Part shown: in pieces, positions 55,139 to 62,758 of the stretch
Layout of the letters: each line of letters opens with the position of its first letter
How positions within the stretch are numbered: the first letter of the stretch is position 1
Origin: Amycolatopsis rubida
GTDB lineage: Bacteria > Actinomycetota > Actinomycetes > Mycobacteriales > Pseudonocardiaceae
Assembly (NCBI RefSeq): GCF_900115345.1
Contig: NZ_FOWC01000006.1
Coordinates: forward strand, 1 to 64,000
Length of the DNA stretch: 64,000 nt
Direction: 5' to 3'
Translations under genes and position numbers: made by a program
Notes under the pieces: model-generated
Database searches by the model: none
Seen by the model: only the letters and a program-made list of their open reading frames with translations
What the model was told of the DNA's origin: nothing

Positions 55139-55577
55139 GCGCATCTCCGGTTCTTGCGAATAGGACGATGGCACACTGCGGTCAGCGAATGCGTGCGCAA
55201 TTCGCAGTTTAGGGACGCTTGACGATCTCTTATACCCACGAAAGTCGCGAATCCCGTTCGGCGTTGCTGTTCAGTGGCTCCCGCCATCCGCTCAACGTCG
55301 CCGCATCCGAGTCATTAGCGGCTCGTTGAACAGCGCGGACGCCGAACCGGACCACGTTATTCCGCGTTCGGTTCATCCCGGTAATCGAGGTTCGTGCCGC
55401 CGCGCACGGTTCGGCATCCGGCCGTATCCCTCCTTTCGACGGTGTTCGGACTCCGGCGGCCCTGGGACTCTGTGGTTTCCGTCGCGGGCCCGGCGCCCAC
55501 GATGTCGTCCCCGGCCGTATCCCGGCCGAACTCCACTCCCGCGATTGGCGGGATTGGCTGCTATGGAAGGGAAAGCG
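55139..55577. other. Intergenic region between divergent protease genes
   Basis: About 440 bases of somewhat lower GC content with several short imperfect inverted repeats but no supportable gene. It separates the decayed minus-strand protease from the plus-strand protease pair and should carry the promoter of the latter. The trypsin-type frame stays open leftwards to 55326, but that extension has no signal peptide or family match. Confidence 0.5.
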
Positions 55578-56273
55578 ATGCGGAAAACAATGCTGACGGT
55601 GATGGGCGCGGCCGCCCTGTTGTTCGGGGTCGCCGCACCGGCGGTCGCGGCGCAGCCGGCCATCATCGGAGGCAGCGACGCCACCGAAACATACTCGTTC
55701 ATGGTGTCCCTGGACAACGGCTGCGGCGGGAGTCTCGTCGCGCCCCAGTGGATCATCACCGCGCACCACTGCGGCCAGGCTTCGCAGGCGCGGATCGGGT
55801 CCACCGACATCAACTCCGGCGAAGTCGGCCAGATCGACAACGTGACCACCAATCCGGGCACCGATCTCACCATGATGCACCTGAGCCAGCCCGCCCAGTC
55901 CGCGCCGGTCGCGATGGCGCAGAGCAACCCGTCGCCGGGAACGGGTGCGCGGCTGCTCGGCTGGGGCTGCACGAGCTGGCCCAACTGCCAGACGCCGCAA
56001 ACCCTGCAGCAGATCGACCTTCAGGTCCTCGACAGCAACGCCTGCGCGGAGGGCGGCGGCGGTTCGGGCGACGTCTGCATCTCCGGCGACTACTCGCATT
56101 CGGCCTGCCACGGCGACTCGGGCGGTCCCGCGATCGTCGGCACCACCGGGAACTGGACGCTGGTCGGCGAAACCCACGGCCCCGGCGACAACGGCGGCGA
56201 ATGCGCCACCAGCACCCTCTACACCGGAATCGCCCAGTACGCGTCGTGGATCCAGCAGCAGATCGGAAGCTGA
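55578..56273 (+). CDS. Secreted trypsin-like serine protease (S1A)
   Basis: A 231-residue chymotrypsin-fold protease. Residues 1-26 form a signal peptide, and the activation site precedes the mature start I-I-G-G at 29-32. The triad is His64 (in T-A-H-H-C, where family members have T-A-A-H-C), Asp96 (in D-L-T-M-M) and Ser181 (in G-D-S-G-G-P). Cys pairs fit S1A disulfides. ATG 55578 is chosen because AAGGGAAAG lies upstream and the signal peptide then begins M-R-K; ATG 55563 is in frame. It is followed 38 bases later by a snapalysin gene, probably in one operon of extracellular proteases for nutrient scavenging. Confidence 0.92.
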   Translation: MRKTMLTVMGAAALLFGVAAPAVAAQPAIIGGSDATETYSFMVSLDNGCGGSLVAPQWIITAHHCGQASQARIGSTDINSGEVGQIDNVTTNPGTDLTMMHLSQPAQSAPVAMAQSNPSPGTGARLLGWGCTSWPNCQTPQTLQQIDLQVLDSNACAEGGGGSGDVCISGDYSHSACHGDSGGPAIVGTTGNWTLVGETHGPGDNGGECATSTLYTGIAQYASWIQQQIGS

Positions 56274-56311
56274 ACCCTGACCAGGAAACCCTCCGTCGGA
56301 GAGGAAAAACC

Positions 56312-56845
56312 ATGACCCTGCAACGCTTTGGCCGACTGGCCGCAGGCGCGGCCGCCGCGTTAGTACTGCCGCTGACCGGAGCCGGCACGGCGTCGGCGGC
56401 ACCGCTGGACGCGGTCGAGCTGTACTACGACGCGAGCGGTCTGCCCGACTATCAGGCCGAGGCCACCCAGGCCGCGGCGAACTGGAACAACTCCGTGCAC
56501 AACGTGCACCTCAACAGCGGCGGCGCCGCGACCATCATCATGCACGAAACCACCGGCGGCGGTTCCTACACCCAGACCGACGGGCACGGCAACGGCGACA
56601 TCTACATCGACACCCAGCAGGTCGCCGAGGGCAATGACCCGACCAGGATCATCGCCCACGAGATCGGCCACAACCTCGGCCTGCCCGACCACTACGAGGG
56701 CCCCTGCTCGGAACTGATGTCCGGGCACGGGCCGGGGATCACGTGCAAGAACGCGATGCCCGACGCCCAGGAGTCGGCTCAGGTGGAGGCGAACTTCGCG
56801 AACGGGTTCGCGACGGTTCGCTTGCCGAAGCACGTCTACCGCTGA
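56312..56845 (+). CDS. Snapalysin-family secreted zinc metalloprotease (M7)
   Basis: A 177-residue small neutral protease. The signal peptide ends at A-S-A-A near residue 30. The zinc site is H-E-I-G-H-N-L-G-L-P-D, with ligands His116, His120 and Asp126 and catalytic Glu117. Two Cys flank E-L-M-S-G, as in snapalysins, which hydrolyse milk proteins and are among the smallest metalloproteases. The first family residues after the signal (E-L-Y-Y-D-A-S) also match. ATG 56312 has GGAGAGGAAA upstream. In Streptomyces, snapalysin genes often sit next to a divergent LysR activator; here the partner is a trypsin-like gene and no regulator is adjacent. Confidence 0.93.
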   Translation: MTLQRFGRLAAGAAAALVLPLTGAGTASAAPLDAVELYYDASGLPDYQAEATQAAANWNNSVHNVHLNSGGAATIIMHETTGGGSYTQTDGHGNGDIYIDTQQVAEGNDPTRIIAHEIGHNLGLPDHYEGPCSELMSGHGPGITCKNAMPDAQESAQVEANFANGFATVRLPKHVYR

Positions 56846-56850
56846 TCCGC

Positions 56851-56889
56851 CGATGCTCGCCGGGAGCGCGTTGCTTCCGGCGAGCATCG
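56851..56889. terminator. Hairpin downstream of snapalysin
   Basis: CGATGCTCGCCGG (56851-56863) pairs perfectly with CCGGCGAGCATCG (56877-56889) around a 13-base loop, 5 bases after the stop codon. No T-run follows. A second, near-identical hairpin lies at 56991-57023. Confidence 0.6.
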
Positions 56890-56990
56890 CCGGGTCCCGG
56901 GCGTGTCCGGTGCTCGCGGCGGTGTGGTGTGCGCTGGGCAGATTTTGGTCCGGTTCGCTTGCCCGGCAAGCACATCTGCTGATCCGCCGA

Positions 56991-57023
56991 TGCTCGCCGG
57001 AAGCGCGTCGCTTCCGGCGAGCA
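56991..57023. terminator. Hairpin downstream of the encapsulin operon, duplicate of the previous one
   Basis: A perfect 15-base stem (56991-57005 with 57009-57023) and a 3-base loop, 10 bases beyond the end of the second encapsulin gene. The TGATCCGCCGATGCTCGCCGG leader is shared with the hairpin at 56851, so one element was duplicated and now serves two convergent operons. Confidence 0.6.
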
Positions 57024-57033
57024 GCCACATGCC

Positions 57034-58419
57034 TCAGGCGCGAGCCACCTCGACGTCGTCCAGGATCCCCAGCGCGTCCGGCACGAGAACCGCGACAGAG
57101 TGGTAAGCACTGACCACATAGGACGAGACAGCGCGGTCGCTGATGCCCATGAATCGCACATTCAGGCCCGGCCGGTATTCGTCGGCGAGGTTTTCCGGCC
57201 GCAATCCGATGACGCCCGCGTCGTCTTCCCCGGTGCGCATGGCGAGCACCGAGGTGGTTCCTGCCTCGGTGACCGGGATTTTGTCGCACGGCAGGATCGG
57301 GACCCCGCGCCACGCGGTGACGCGTTTCCCGTCCACCACGACCGGCTCCGGGTAAATGCCCGCCCTCGTGCATTCGCGCCCGATTGCCGCGATCGCCCGC
57401 GGATGCGCGAGGAACAAGCGCGTTTTGCGGCGCCGGCAGAGCAGTTCGTCCAGATCGCCCGGCGTCGGCGGGCCGGTGCGCGTGGTGATGCGGGATGTGA
57501 GGTCTGCATTGTGCAGCAGGCCGAAATCCGGGTTGTTGACCAGTTCGTGTTCCTGCCGTTCCCGCAGCGCCTCCACGGTGAGCCGCAATTGCTGCTCGAA
57601 CTGGTTCATCGGGTCGTTGTACAGATCAGTGACGCGGTTGTGCACCCGCAGGACCGTTTGCGCCACCGCGAGGTCGTACTCGCGCGGCGAGGGCTCGTAG
57701 TCGACGTACGTTCCGGCGAGGATCGGTTCGCCGTCGTGGCCCGAGGACAGGGCGATGTTCGCCTCGCCCTTGCGGTTGTGCGGTCTCCCCGGCTGAGACG
57801 CGGCCTGTGCGACGTGCGCGCGCAGCGAGTCGAGCCTGCCGTTGAGCCGGGCGTACGGGCCGGCGGGCAGCACCAATGCGACCACCCTGGTGGCGGCCCG
57901 GGCGGTGAAACCCCAGGCGGCGTCGTCGCCGGAGAGGAGTTCGCCGCCGAAATGATCGCCGTCGGTCGCGGTGCCGAGGTGGGTTTCCGCGCCGTACTGC
58001 CCCTCGCCGTGCCGGGTGACCTTGCCGTGCACGACGAGGACGAGCTGGTCCAGCGGTTGCCCGGCGGTGACGAGCGTGCTGCCCGCCTCGTATTCGCGCT
58101 GTTCGAAGGCGTCGGCCAGCGCGCCGAGCGCGGTTTCGTCGGCGAAGCCGCGCAGCAGGTCGATTTCGGTCAGCTCAAGCGGGACGACCTGCACCCGCGC
58201 TCCGGTCTGGAAGAAGCTGACCTTGCCGTCGCCGACGGTGTAGGCGAGCCGACGGTTGACCCGGTAGCTGCCGCCGGGCACCTCGACCCACGGCAGCTGC
58301 GACAACAGCCACCGCGTGGTGATCGAGCGCATCTGCGGCAGCGACTTGGCGGTCGTGGCGAGAGTGCGGGCCGCCTTGACGCCGAGGGAGAGCTGCTCCT
58401 GTTGTTCCGTGCCGGGCAC
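57034..58419 (-). CDS. Family 2B encapsulin shell protein with cNMP-binding domain (EshA-like), second paralogue
   Basis: A 461-residue HK97-fold nanocompartment shell protein with an inserted cyclic-nucleotide-binding-like domain (about residues 90-205, around F-E-Q-R-E-Y and G-D-H-F-G-G-E-L). It aligns along its whole length with the upstream paralogue: the L-A-T-T-A-K-S-L-P-Q-M start region, R-V-N-R-R-L-A-Y-T-V-G-D-G, D-Y-E-P-S-P-R-E-Y, and the end with N-V-R-F-M-G-I-S-D-R-A and V-L-V-P-D-A-L. The likely start is GTG 58419, 5 bases after the upstream stop codon with GGGAGGG 7-8 bases before it; the frame is open to 58827 but that part is only a shadow of the paralogue. Older annotations call such proteins Crp/Fnr regulators, but there is no helix-turn-helix. 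Confidence 0.9.
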   Translation of the reverse strand: MPGTEQQEQLSLGVKAARTLATTAKSLPQMRSITTRWLLSQLPWVEVPGGSYRVNRRLAYTVGDGKVSFFQTGARVQVVPLELTEIDLLRGFADETALGALADAFEQREYEAGSTLVTAGQPLDQLVLVVHGKVTRHGEGQYGAETHLGTATDGDHFGGELLSGDDAAWGFTARAATRVVALVLPAGPYARLNGRLDSLRAHVAQAASQPGRPHNRKGEANIALSSGHDGEPILAGTYVDYEPSPREYDLAVAQTVLRVHNRVTDLYNDPMNQFEQQLRLTVEALRERQEHELVNNPDFGLLHNADLTSRITTRTGPPTPGDLDELLCRRRKTRLFLAHPRAIAAIGRECTRAGIYPEPVVVDGKRVTAWRGVPILPCDKIPVTEAGTTSVLAMRTGEDDAGVIGLRPENLADEYRPGLNVRFMGISDRAVSSYVVSAYHSVAVLVPDALGILDDVEVARA

Positions 58420-58424
58420 CGGGC

Positions 58425-59840
58425 TCAGCCCTCCCGGCCGATTTCGGCGGCTTCCAGCACGGCGAGCGCGTCGGGCACGAGGACGGCGGCGGAATAGTAG
58501 GCCGAGACCAGGTAAGACAGGATGGCCTGCTCGCTGATGCCCATGAACCGCACGTTGAGGCCCGGCTGGTATTCGTCGGGCAGCCCGGTCTGGTGCAGCC
58601 CGACTACGCCTTGGGCCGGTTCGCCGGTCCGCATCAGCAGCACCGAGCTGGTGCGGGTCTCGGTGACCGGGATCTTGTTGCACGGCAGGATCGGCACCCC
58701 GCGCCACGCGGGCACCTGGTGGCCGCCGAGGTCGGCCGAGCCGGGGTAGATCCCGGCCTTGCTGCATTCCCGCCCGAACGCGGCGATCGTCTTCGGGTGC
58801 GCGAGGAAGAACCCGGGGTCCTTCCACACCAGCGAGAGCAGTTCGTCGAAATCGTCCGGTGCCGGCGGGCCGGTGCGGGTGGGCACGCGCTGGTCGAAGT
58901 CGACGTTGTTCAGCAGGCCGAAATCGGCGTTGTTGACGAGCTCGTGCTCTTGCCGCTCCCGCAGCGCCTCGACGGTCAGCCGCAACTGCTGCTCGGTCTG
59001 GTTCATCGGTTCGCTGTAGAGGTCGGCGACCCGGCTGTGGACCCGCAGCACGGTCTGCGCGACGCTCAGCTCGTACTCGCGCGGAGAGGTGTCGTAGTCG
59101 ACGAAGGTGCCCGGCAGCCGCGGTTCGCCGTCGTGGCCCGCGGCGAGGGCGATCTCGGCCTCGCCGTGTTCGTTGCGGGCCGTGTCTCCGCCCGCGATGA
59201 AGGCGTCAAGGTGCGCGCGCAGCGTTTCCGAGCGGTTCAGCACGCCTTCGAATTCCTGGCGCGACAACGTCAGCACGGTCGCGGCGGTGACCGCTTTCGC
59301 GGTGTACTCCCAGATCCCGTCCGAGGTGGTGAGGACGCTCTCGCCGAAGTAGTCGCCGTTCAGGAGCGTGCCCAGCACGGTCTGGTCGCCGTAGGCGCCG
59401 ACCCCGGCCTTCGTGATCTTGCCGTGCGCGATGAGGAACACCTGGTCGGCGCGGCTGCCGAATTCGGCCAGCACGTCGCCCGGCTGGTATTCGCGCTGCT
59501 CGAACCGGCTGGCGAGCTCGGCCAGCGCCGCCTCGTCGTCGAATCCGCGCAGCGGCGCGAGCTCGCCGAGCTCGGGCGGGATGACCCGGATCTCGGATCC
59601 GCTGGTCACGAACGTGACCCGGCCGTCGCCGACGGTGTAGGACAGCCGCCGGTTGACGCGGTACGTGCCCGCGGACACCTCGACCCACGGCAGTGCCTTC
59701 AGCAGCCACCGTGTGCTGATGCCCTGCATCTGCGGCACGGACTTCGTGGTCGTGGCCAGCTGCCGCGCCGCCGCGCGGCCTAGGCTCAAGGGTTCCTGGT
59801 CTTCCACGTCCGCGGAGTCGACCGGGTCGGTGACAGTCAC
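58425..59840 (-). CDS. Family 2B encapsulin shell protein with cNMP-binding domain (EshA-like), first paralogue
   Basis: A 471-residue family 2B encapsulin. After a short acidic N-terminal arm comes an HK97-type region. A cyclic-nucleotide-binding-like domain follows at about 98-215 (F-E-Q-R-E-Y-Q-P-G-D, phosphate-cassette-like F-G-E-S-V-L), then the rest of the shell fold (R-E-Y-E-L-S-V-A-Q-T-V-L-R-V-H, P-A-W-R-G-V-P-I-L-P-C-N-K-I). Shell proteins of this family assemble into protein cages that hold a terpene synthase. The cassette lacks the conserved Arg that grips cyclic-nucleotide phosphate in Crp, so nucleotide binding is uncertain. GTG 59840 has AAGGTGG at spacing 6. It is third in the operon, 51 bases after the terpene synthase gene. 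Confidence 0.92.
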   Translation of the reverse strand: MTVTDPVDSADVEDQEPLSLGRAAARQLATTTKSVPQMQGISTRWLLKALPWVEVSAGTYRVNRRLSYTVGDGRVTFVTSGSEIRVIPPELGELAPLRGFDDEAALAELASRFEQREYQPGDVLAEFGSRADQVFLIAHGKITKAGVGAYGDQTVLGTLLNGDYFGESVLTTSDGIWEYTAKAVTAATVLTLSRQEFEGVLNRSETLRAHLDAFIAGGDTARNEHGEAEIALAAGHDGEPRLPGTFVDYDTSPREYELSVAQTVLRVHSRVADLYSEPMNQTEQQLRLTVEALRERQEHELVNNADFGLLNNVDFDQRVPTRTGPPAPDDFDELLSLVWKDPGFFLAHPKTIAAFGRECSKAGIYPGSADLGGHQVPAWRGVPILPCNKIPVTETRTSSVLLMRTGEPAQGVVGLHQTGLPDEYQPGLNVRFMGISEQAILSYLVSAYYSAAVLVPDALAVLEAAEIGREG

Positions 59841-59891
59841 AGCGAAACCACCTTGTCTGGGTTTGCGAAGCCTGGGATCAGGGGTGTGGGA

Positions 59892-61004
59892 TCAGGATCG
59901 GTAGCGAGGGTTCGTGGCGTGCCATTCGAAGCCGCCGCCCATCCAGTCGCGGAGGCCGGCGAGGAAGCGCCGCAGTTCCGGCGACGGGATCGCGAGCAGG
60001 GCGCGGTGCCCCTCCTCGAACTCGCGCACGATCCGGTTGTGCAGCGCGACCGTGGCCTCGACCGCCTCGGAGACCGGGCAGTTCCGGTCGGCGGCGATCT
60101 GGAGCGCCATGTTGCAGACCGGGTTCTCGTCGGCCGCTTCCTTGGCCACCGAATGGAGGTCGTTGACCAGAACCGTCGCGGTGCCCGCGCGCATCATCGC
60201 CTCCCGCACGCGCGGCTCGTAGTAGAACGGCGCGGGCAGTTCGTACCCGCCGACCGGGTCGATGAGGGTCATCGACGCGGAGAAACTGTCGTGCTGGCGG
60301 GCCGCCAGGTATTCCCAGGCCGGGGGACAGCGGCCGGTGTGGCGCCACGCGGCGTAGGCGTCCCAGCTGACGAACATCGCGAAGGTCGAATAGCAGACCC
60401 GCTGGACCAGCACCGGCGAACCGTGCCTGCCGAGATGGCCGACCGCGGAGCGGAACCCGACCCGGATCGGATCGGCCCGCAGCGCTTCTTCCCGCGGCGC
60501 GGAGAACTCGCCCGCCGGCGCGACCGGGTCCATCGCGGCCATGACGAGCGCCAGCCGAGGCGGGAGCTCGGTCGGCGAGGCGCCGAGGGAGCTGTCGTCG
60601 GCGTAGTAGTCGTCGGCCGCCCACCACACCGCGTTGAGCTGCGCGGCGACCAGCAGCCGGTCGGGGTCGGAGGTGTCCGGGTGGGCGAGCATCACCAGCC
60701 TGCCGAAGCCGGCGTGCGCGATCTGGTCCAGCCCCGCGCTCTCGAACCCGCAGTCGCGCGCCCACGCGACGAGCCGCCGGTCCACCTCCTCGGCGAGCGG
60801 GTCGTCCACCCGCCGCACGACCGGGCAGTACAGCGGCGACGCGCTGCCCTCGTCCCATTCCCGCTCCGCGTAGGCCGGATCCGTGCCGTGCGGCGGCGCG
60901 AACTGCGCCGCGATCCGCGCCGCCGAGGTCCCCAGCCCGAGCGGGCCCGCCCACAGCGGGGACGGGCAGGCGAGGCCGGGCCGGGTCGCTGCGATTCCGG
61001 ACAT
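59892..61004 (-). CDS. 2-Methylisoborneol synthase-type terpene cyclase, encapsulin cargo
   Basis: A 370-residue class I terpene cyclase. The Asp-rich motif is D-D-Y-Y-A-D-D (131-137) and the second metal motif is N-D-L-H-S-V-A-K-E (281-289), with Asn281, Ser285 and Glu289 for Mg2+. It is expected to turn 2-methyl-GPP, made by the upstream methyltransferase, into 2-methylisoborneol, the earthy odorant; 2-methylenebornane is the alternative. The N-terminus is short compared with Streptomyces enzymes of about 440 residues, but keeps a Pro/Gly-rich stretch ending in L-G-L-G-T-S-A-A-R-I (22-31). I take this as the probable shell-targeting signal. ATG 61004 lies 10 bases after the methyltransferase stop codon, so translation is likely coupled. 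Confidence 0.93.
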   Translation of the reverse strand: MSGIAATRPGLACPSPLWAGPLGLGTSAARIAAQFAPPHGTDPAYAEREWDEGSASPLYCPVVRRVDDPLAEEVDRRLVAWARDCGFESAGLDQIAHAGFGRLVMLAHPDTSDPDRLLVAAQLNAVWWAADDYYADDSSLGASPTELPPRLALVMAAMDPVAPAGEFSAPREEALRADPIRVGFRSAVGHLGRHGSPVLVQRVCYSTFAMFVSWDAYAAWRHTGRCPPAWEYLAARQHDSFSASMTLIDPVGGYELPAPFYYEPRVREAMMRAGTATVLVNDLHSVAKEAADENPVCNMALQIAADRNCPVSEAVEATVALHNRIVREFEEGHRALLAIPSPELRRFLAGLRDWMGGGFEWHATNPRYRS

Positions 61005-61014
61005 GTCGGCCCGC

Positions 61015-61866
61015 TCAGACGCGGTCGGCGGCGATGAGCAGGTAGTGGAAGCTGCCCTCGCGGCAGGCGGTCAGGAACGGCCCCTCGATGCCGGTCGCCA
61101 CGGACGACTGCTCGCGCAGCTCCCAGTACGGGATGGTCGCCTCGGTCAGGTCCACGACGGTGATCGGGACGAATCCGTTGGCGGCCAGCGCGGTGAAATA
61201 ATCGCCGCGCGAATGGATAGTGCAGATGTAATGCTGGTCGATCTGGCTCACCGCGCGCGAACGCCCGCCGGTCAGGTCGTTGTAGCACCCGGTGATGGTC
61301 ACGAATCGCCCGCCCGGGGCGAGCTGTCGCGCGTGTTCGGCGAAGAGCTCGTGCAGATCGACGTACCTCGTGCTTTCGTTGTTCCAGATTCCGGCGAAAT
61401 CGCCGCTTTCGAATCCGGTGTCGAGCATGTTCCGGAGATGGAATCGGACCGAACCGTCGATTTCGCGCAGCCGGGCCTGTGCATTGGCGAAATCGACCTG
61501 CTGCTCGGAAATGGAGATGCCCTCCACCCGGCAGCCGAACCGCTGGTGCGCCTGCACGCTCGTGCCGCCCCGGCCGCATCCGGCGTCGAGCAGCCGGGCG
61601 GCCGGGTCGATGTCTCCGAGGTGCTGCAACAGGAATTGCGACTGCGCGGTCTCCAGCCGGTGCATCTCGGCGATGATCGCCTTGTCCCGCCTTTCCCCGC
61701 GTCCGTCCAGGACGGACGCATCGTAGTCGCCGATGCCGTAGTGGTGGTGGTAAAATCCGTCGACGTCGCCGAGGCGCAGATTGACCGGATCCTTTTCGGC
61801 GTTCCAGTAGTCGGCGACCGACTGCTGATACGCGGTGCGCGCAACCGGACGGGCAACAGACGTCAT
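61015..61866 (-). CDS. Geranyl diphosphate 2-C-methyltransferase
   Basis: A 283-residue SAM-dependent methyltransferase. Motif I is L-L-D-A-G-C-G-R-G-G-T-S (about 92-103), with the G-I-S-I-S-E-Q-Q post-I segment and N-N-E-S-T-R-Y motif typical of GPP methyltransferases of 2-methylisoborneol loci. It transfers a methyl group to C2 of geranyl diphosphate. It is the first gene of a four-gene minus-strand operon with the terpene cyclase and two encapsulins. Of two adjacent ATGs (61869 and 61866) the second has the better spacing (6) to GGGAG. The frame continues to 61929, but that extension is not family-like. Confidence 0.93.
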   Translation of the reverse strand: MTSVARPVARTAYQQSVADYWNAEKDPVNLRLGDVDGFYHHHYGIGDYDASVLDGRGERRDKAIIAEMHRLETAQSQFLLQHLGDIDPAARLLDAGCGRGGTSVQAHQRFGCRVEGISISEQQVDFANAQARLREIDGSVRFHLRNMLDTGFESGDFAGIWNNESTRYVDLHELFAEHARQLAPGGRFVTITGCYNDLTGGRSRAVSQIDQHYICTIHSRGDYFTALAANGFVPITVVDLTEATIPYWELREQSSVATGIEGPFLTACREGSFHYLLIAADRV

Positions 61867-61869
61867 CAT

Positions 61870-62237
61870 GTACTCCCTTTTCGGGTCGCAATTTCCGGTC
61901 GGCACGCGGTGAACTGTGCCGGCGCGCACCGGCTCGGTGCGAGGCGCTCGGCTTTTCTCCCTCTGCGTCCGAGGCTAGCGAGGATTCTTTTCCCCGGACA
62001 AGACGATTCGCGGGAATTCACTCGCGGGCTGGCGGGAGCGCTCCGGCGTGCCTCTTCTGGCCTAGGAAGCCACTGCTGCGAGGTGTTCGCGGGCCGGTCG
62101 CCGGGCCACGTTCGATGCCGCCGCGGACACGGGCGGATGACGGCAGGCGACAGCCCGTGGACGATCCTGGCAGACGGGTGACGCCCGATGGGCCGAAGCG
62201 GTTCCGGGCCGCGGAACTCCGGGGACCGGCCCGGCCG
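61870..62237. other. Upstream region of the methylisoborneol operon
   Basis: About 370 bases with no supportable gene; it must hold the promoter of the methyltransferase operon. Open frames here are short, Arg-rich shadows. I could not choose a promoter by eye. Confidence 0.5.
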
Positions 62238-62450
62238 TCACGCCGTCCGGGAGGTCAGCTGGAGCGGGTCGCCCCCGCCGGCGATCAGCGCGAGCGCGGG
62301 GATTCGCGGCACGCTGACCGGTTCGCGGAGCCAGGCGATGCCGACGACCGCGGTGCCTGACGCGCCGATCCCGACGAACATCGTCCCGGCCGGGACGGTG
62401 TTCAGGCCGATATCGAGCACGAGCACCCCGCAGGCGGGTCGGGATGTCCG
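62238..62450 (-). pseudogene. Small multidrug resistance (SMR) transporter remnant
   Basis: The minus-strand frame ending at 62238 reads like the C-terminal half of an EmrE/SugE-type transporter. A G-L-N-T-V-P-A-G-T segment (family: L-K-x-I-P-x-G-T) is followed by G-T-A-V-V-G-I-A-W-L-R-E-P-V-S (family: G-x-x-x-x-x-x-W-x-x-F-G-E-P-x-S) and A-L-I-A-G-G. The first two helices, with the essential membrane Glu, are missing, and the third and fourth are eroded. It ends beside copy 3 of the palindromic repeat. The identification rests on a short match, so it is moderate only. Confidence 0.6.
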
Positions 62451-62463
62451 TGCGGGTCATGGC

Positions 62464-62499
62464 TGAGGGAATCAGATCTCAGGGTTCCCCTCACGGACC
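62464..62499. repeat. Dispersed palindromic repeat, copy 3 (degenerate)
   Basis: The core TGAGGGAATCAGA plus TCTCAGGGTTCCCCTCACGG matches copies 1 and 2 in the same orientation, but the left arm is shortened so the outer stem is incomplete. It lies about 260 bases upstream of the NRPS at the right edge. The sequence from 62500 to 62758 contains no gene I can support. Confidence 0.8.
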
Positions 62500-62758
62500 G
62501 CTGAGGGTGATGGCTGAGGCGACACAGCTCGCGGTGGTGGTCGTCGTGGCCGCACATCGCCCGGACGAGCTGGATCCGGATGCGCCGCCGGTCGACTTGC
62601 CGCTGCTGGCCGGATTGTTCGGGCGGAGCGCGTGGCTCGGGGTCCGGCGGCCGCTGGAACGCTGACTCCGCGGGCATGTCTGCGCGTTCGTCTCTGGCCC
62701 GCGCGCGGGGTCCTGGTCATGCTCCAGTCGGAACCGTTCGACGCGGGAGGACGCCTTC

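Noticed and set aside
57034..58827. Long form (597 aa) of the second encapsulin
   Set aside because: The first 136 residues are a frame-shifted shadow of the upstream paralogue; GTG 58419 gives a length and start that match the paralogue.
57034..59840. Reading the two cNMP-domain proteins as Crp/Fnr transcription factors
   Set aside because: No helix-turn-helix is present, and whole-length similarity to EshA-like shells plus the terpene-synthase context fit family 2B encapsulins.
62444..62665. Short plus-strand ORF before the right-edge NRPS
   Set aside because: It runs through the palindromic repeat, has no ribosome site and shows no recognisable family.
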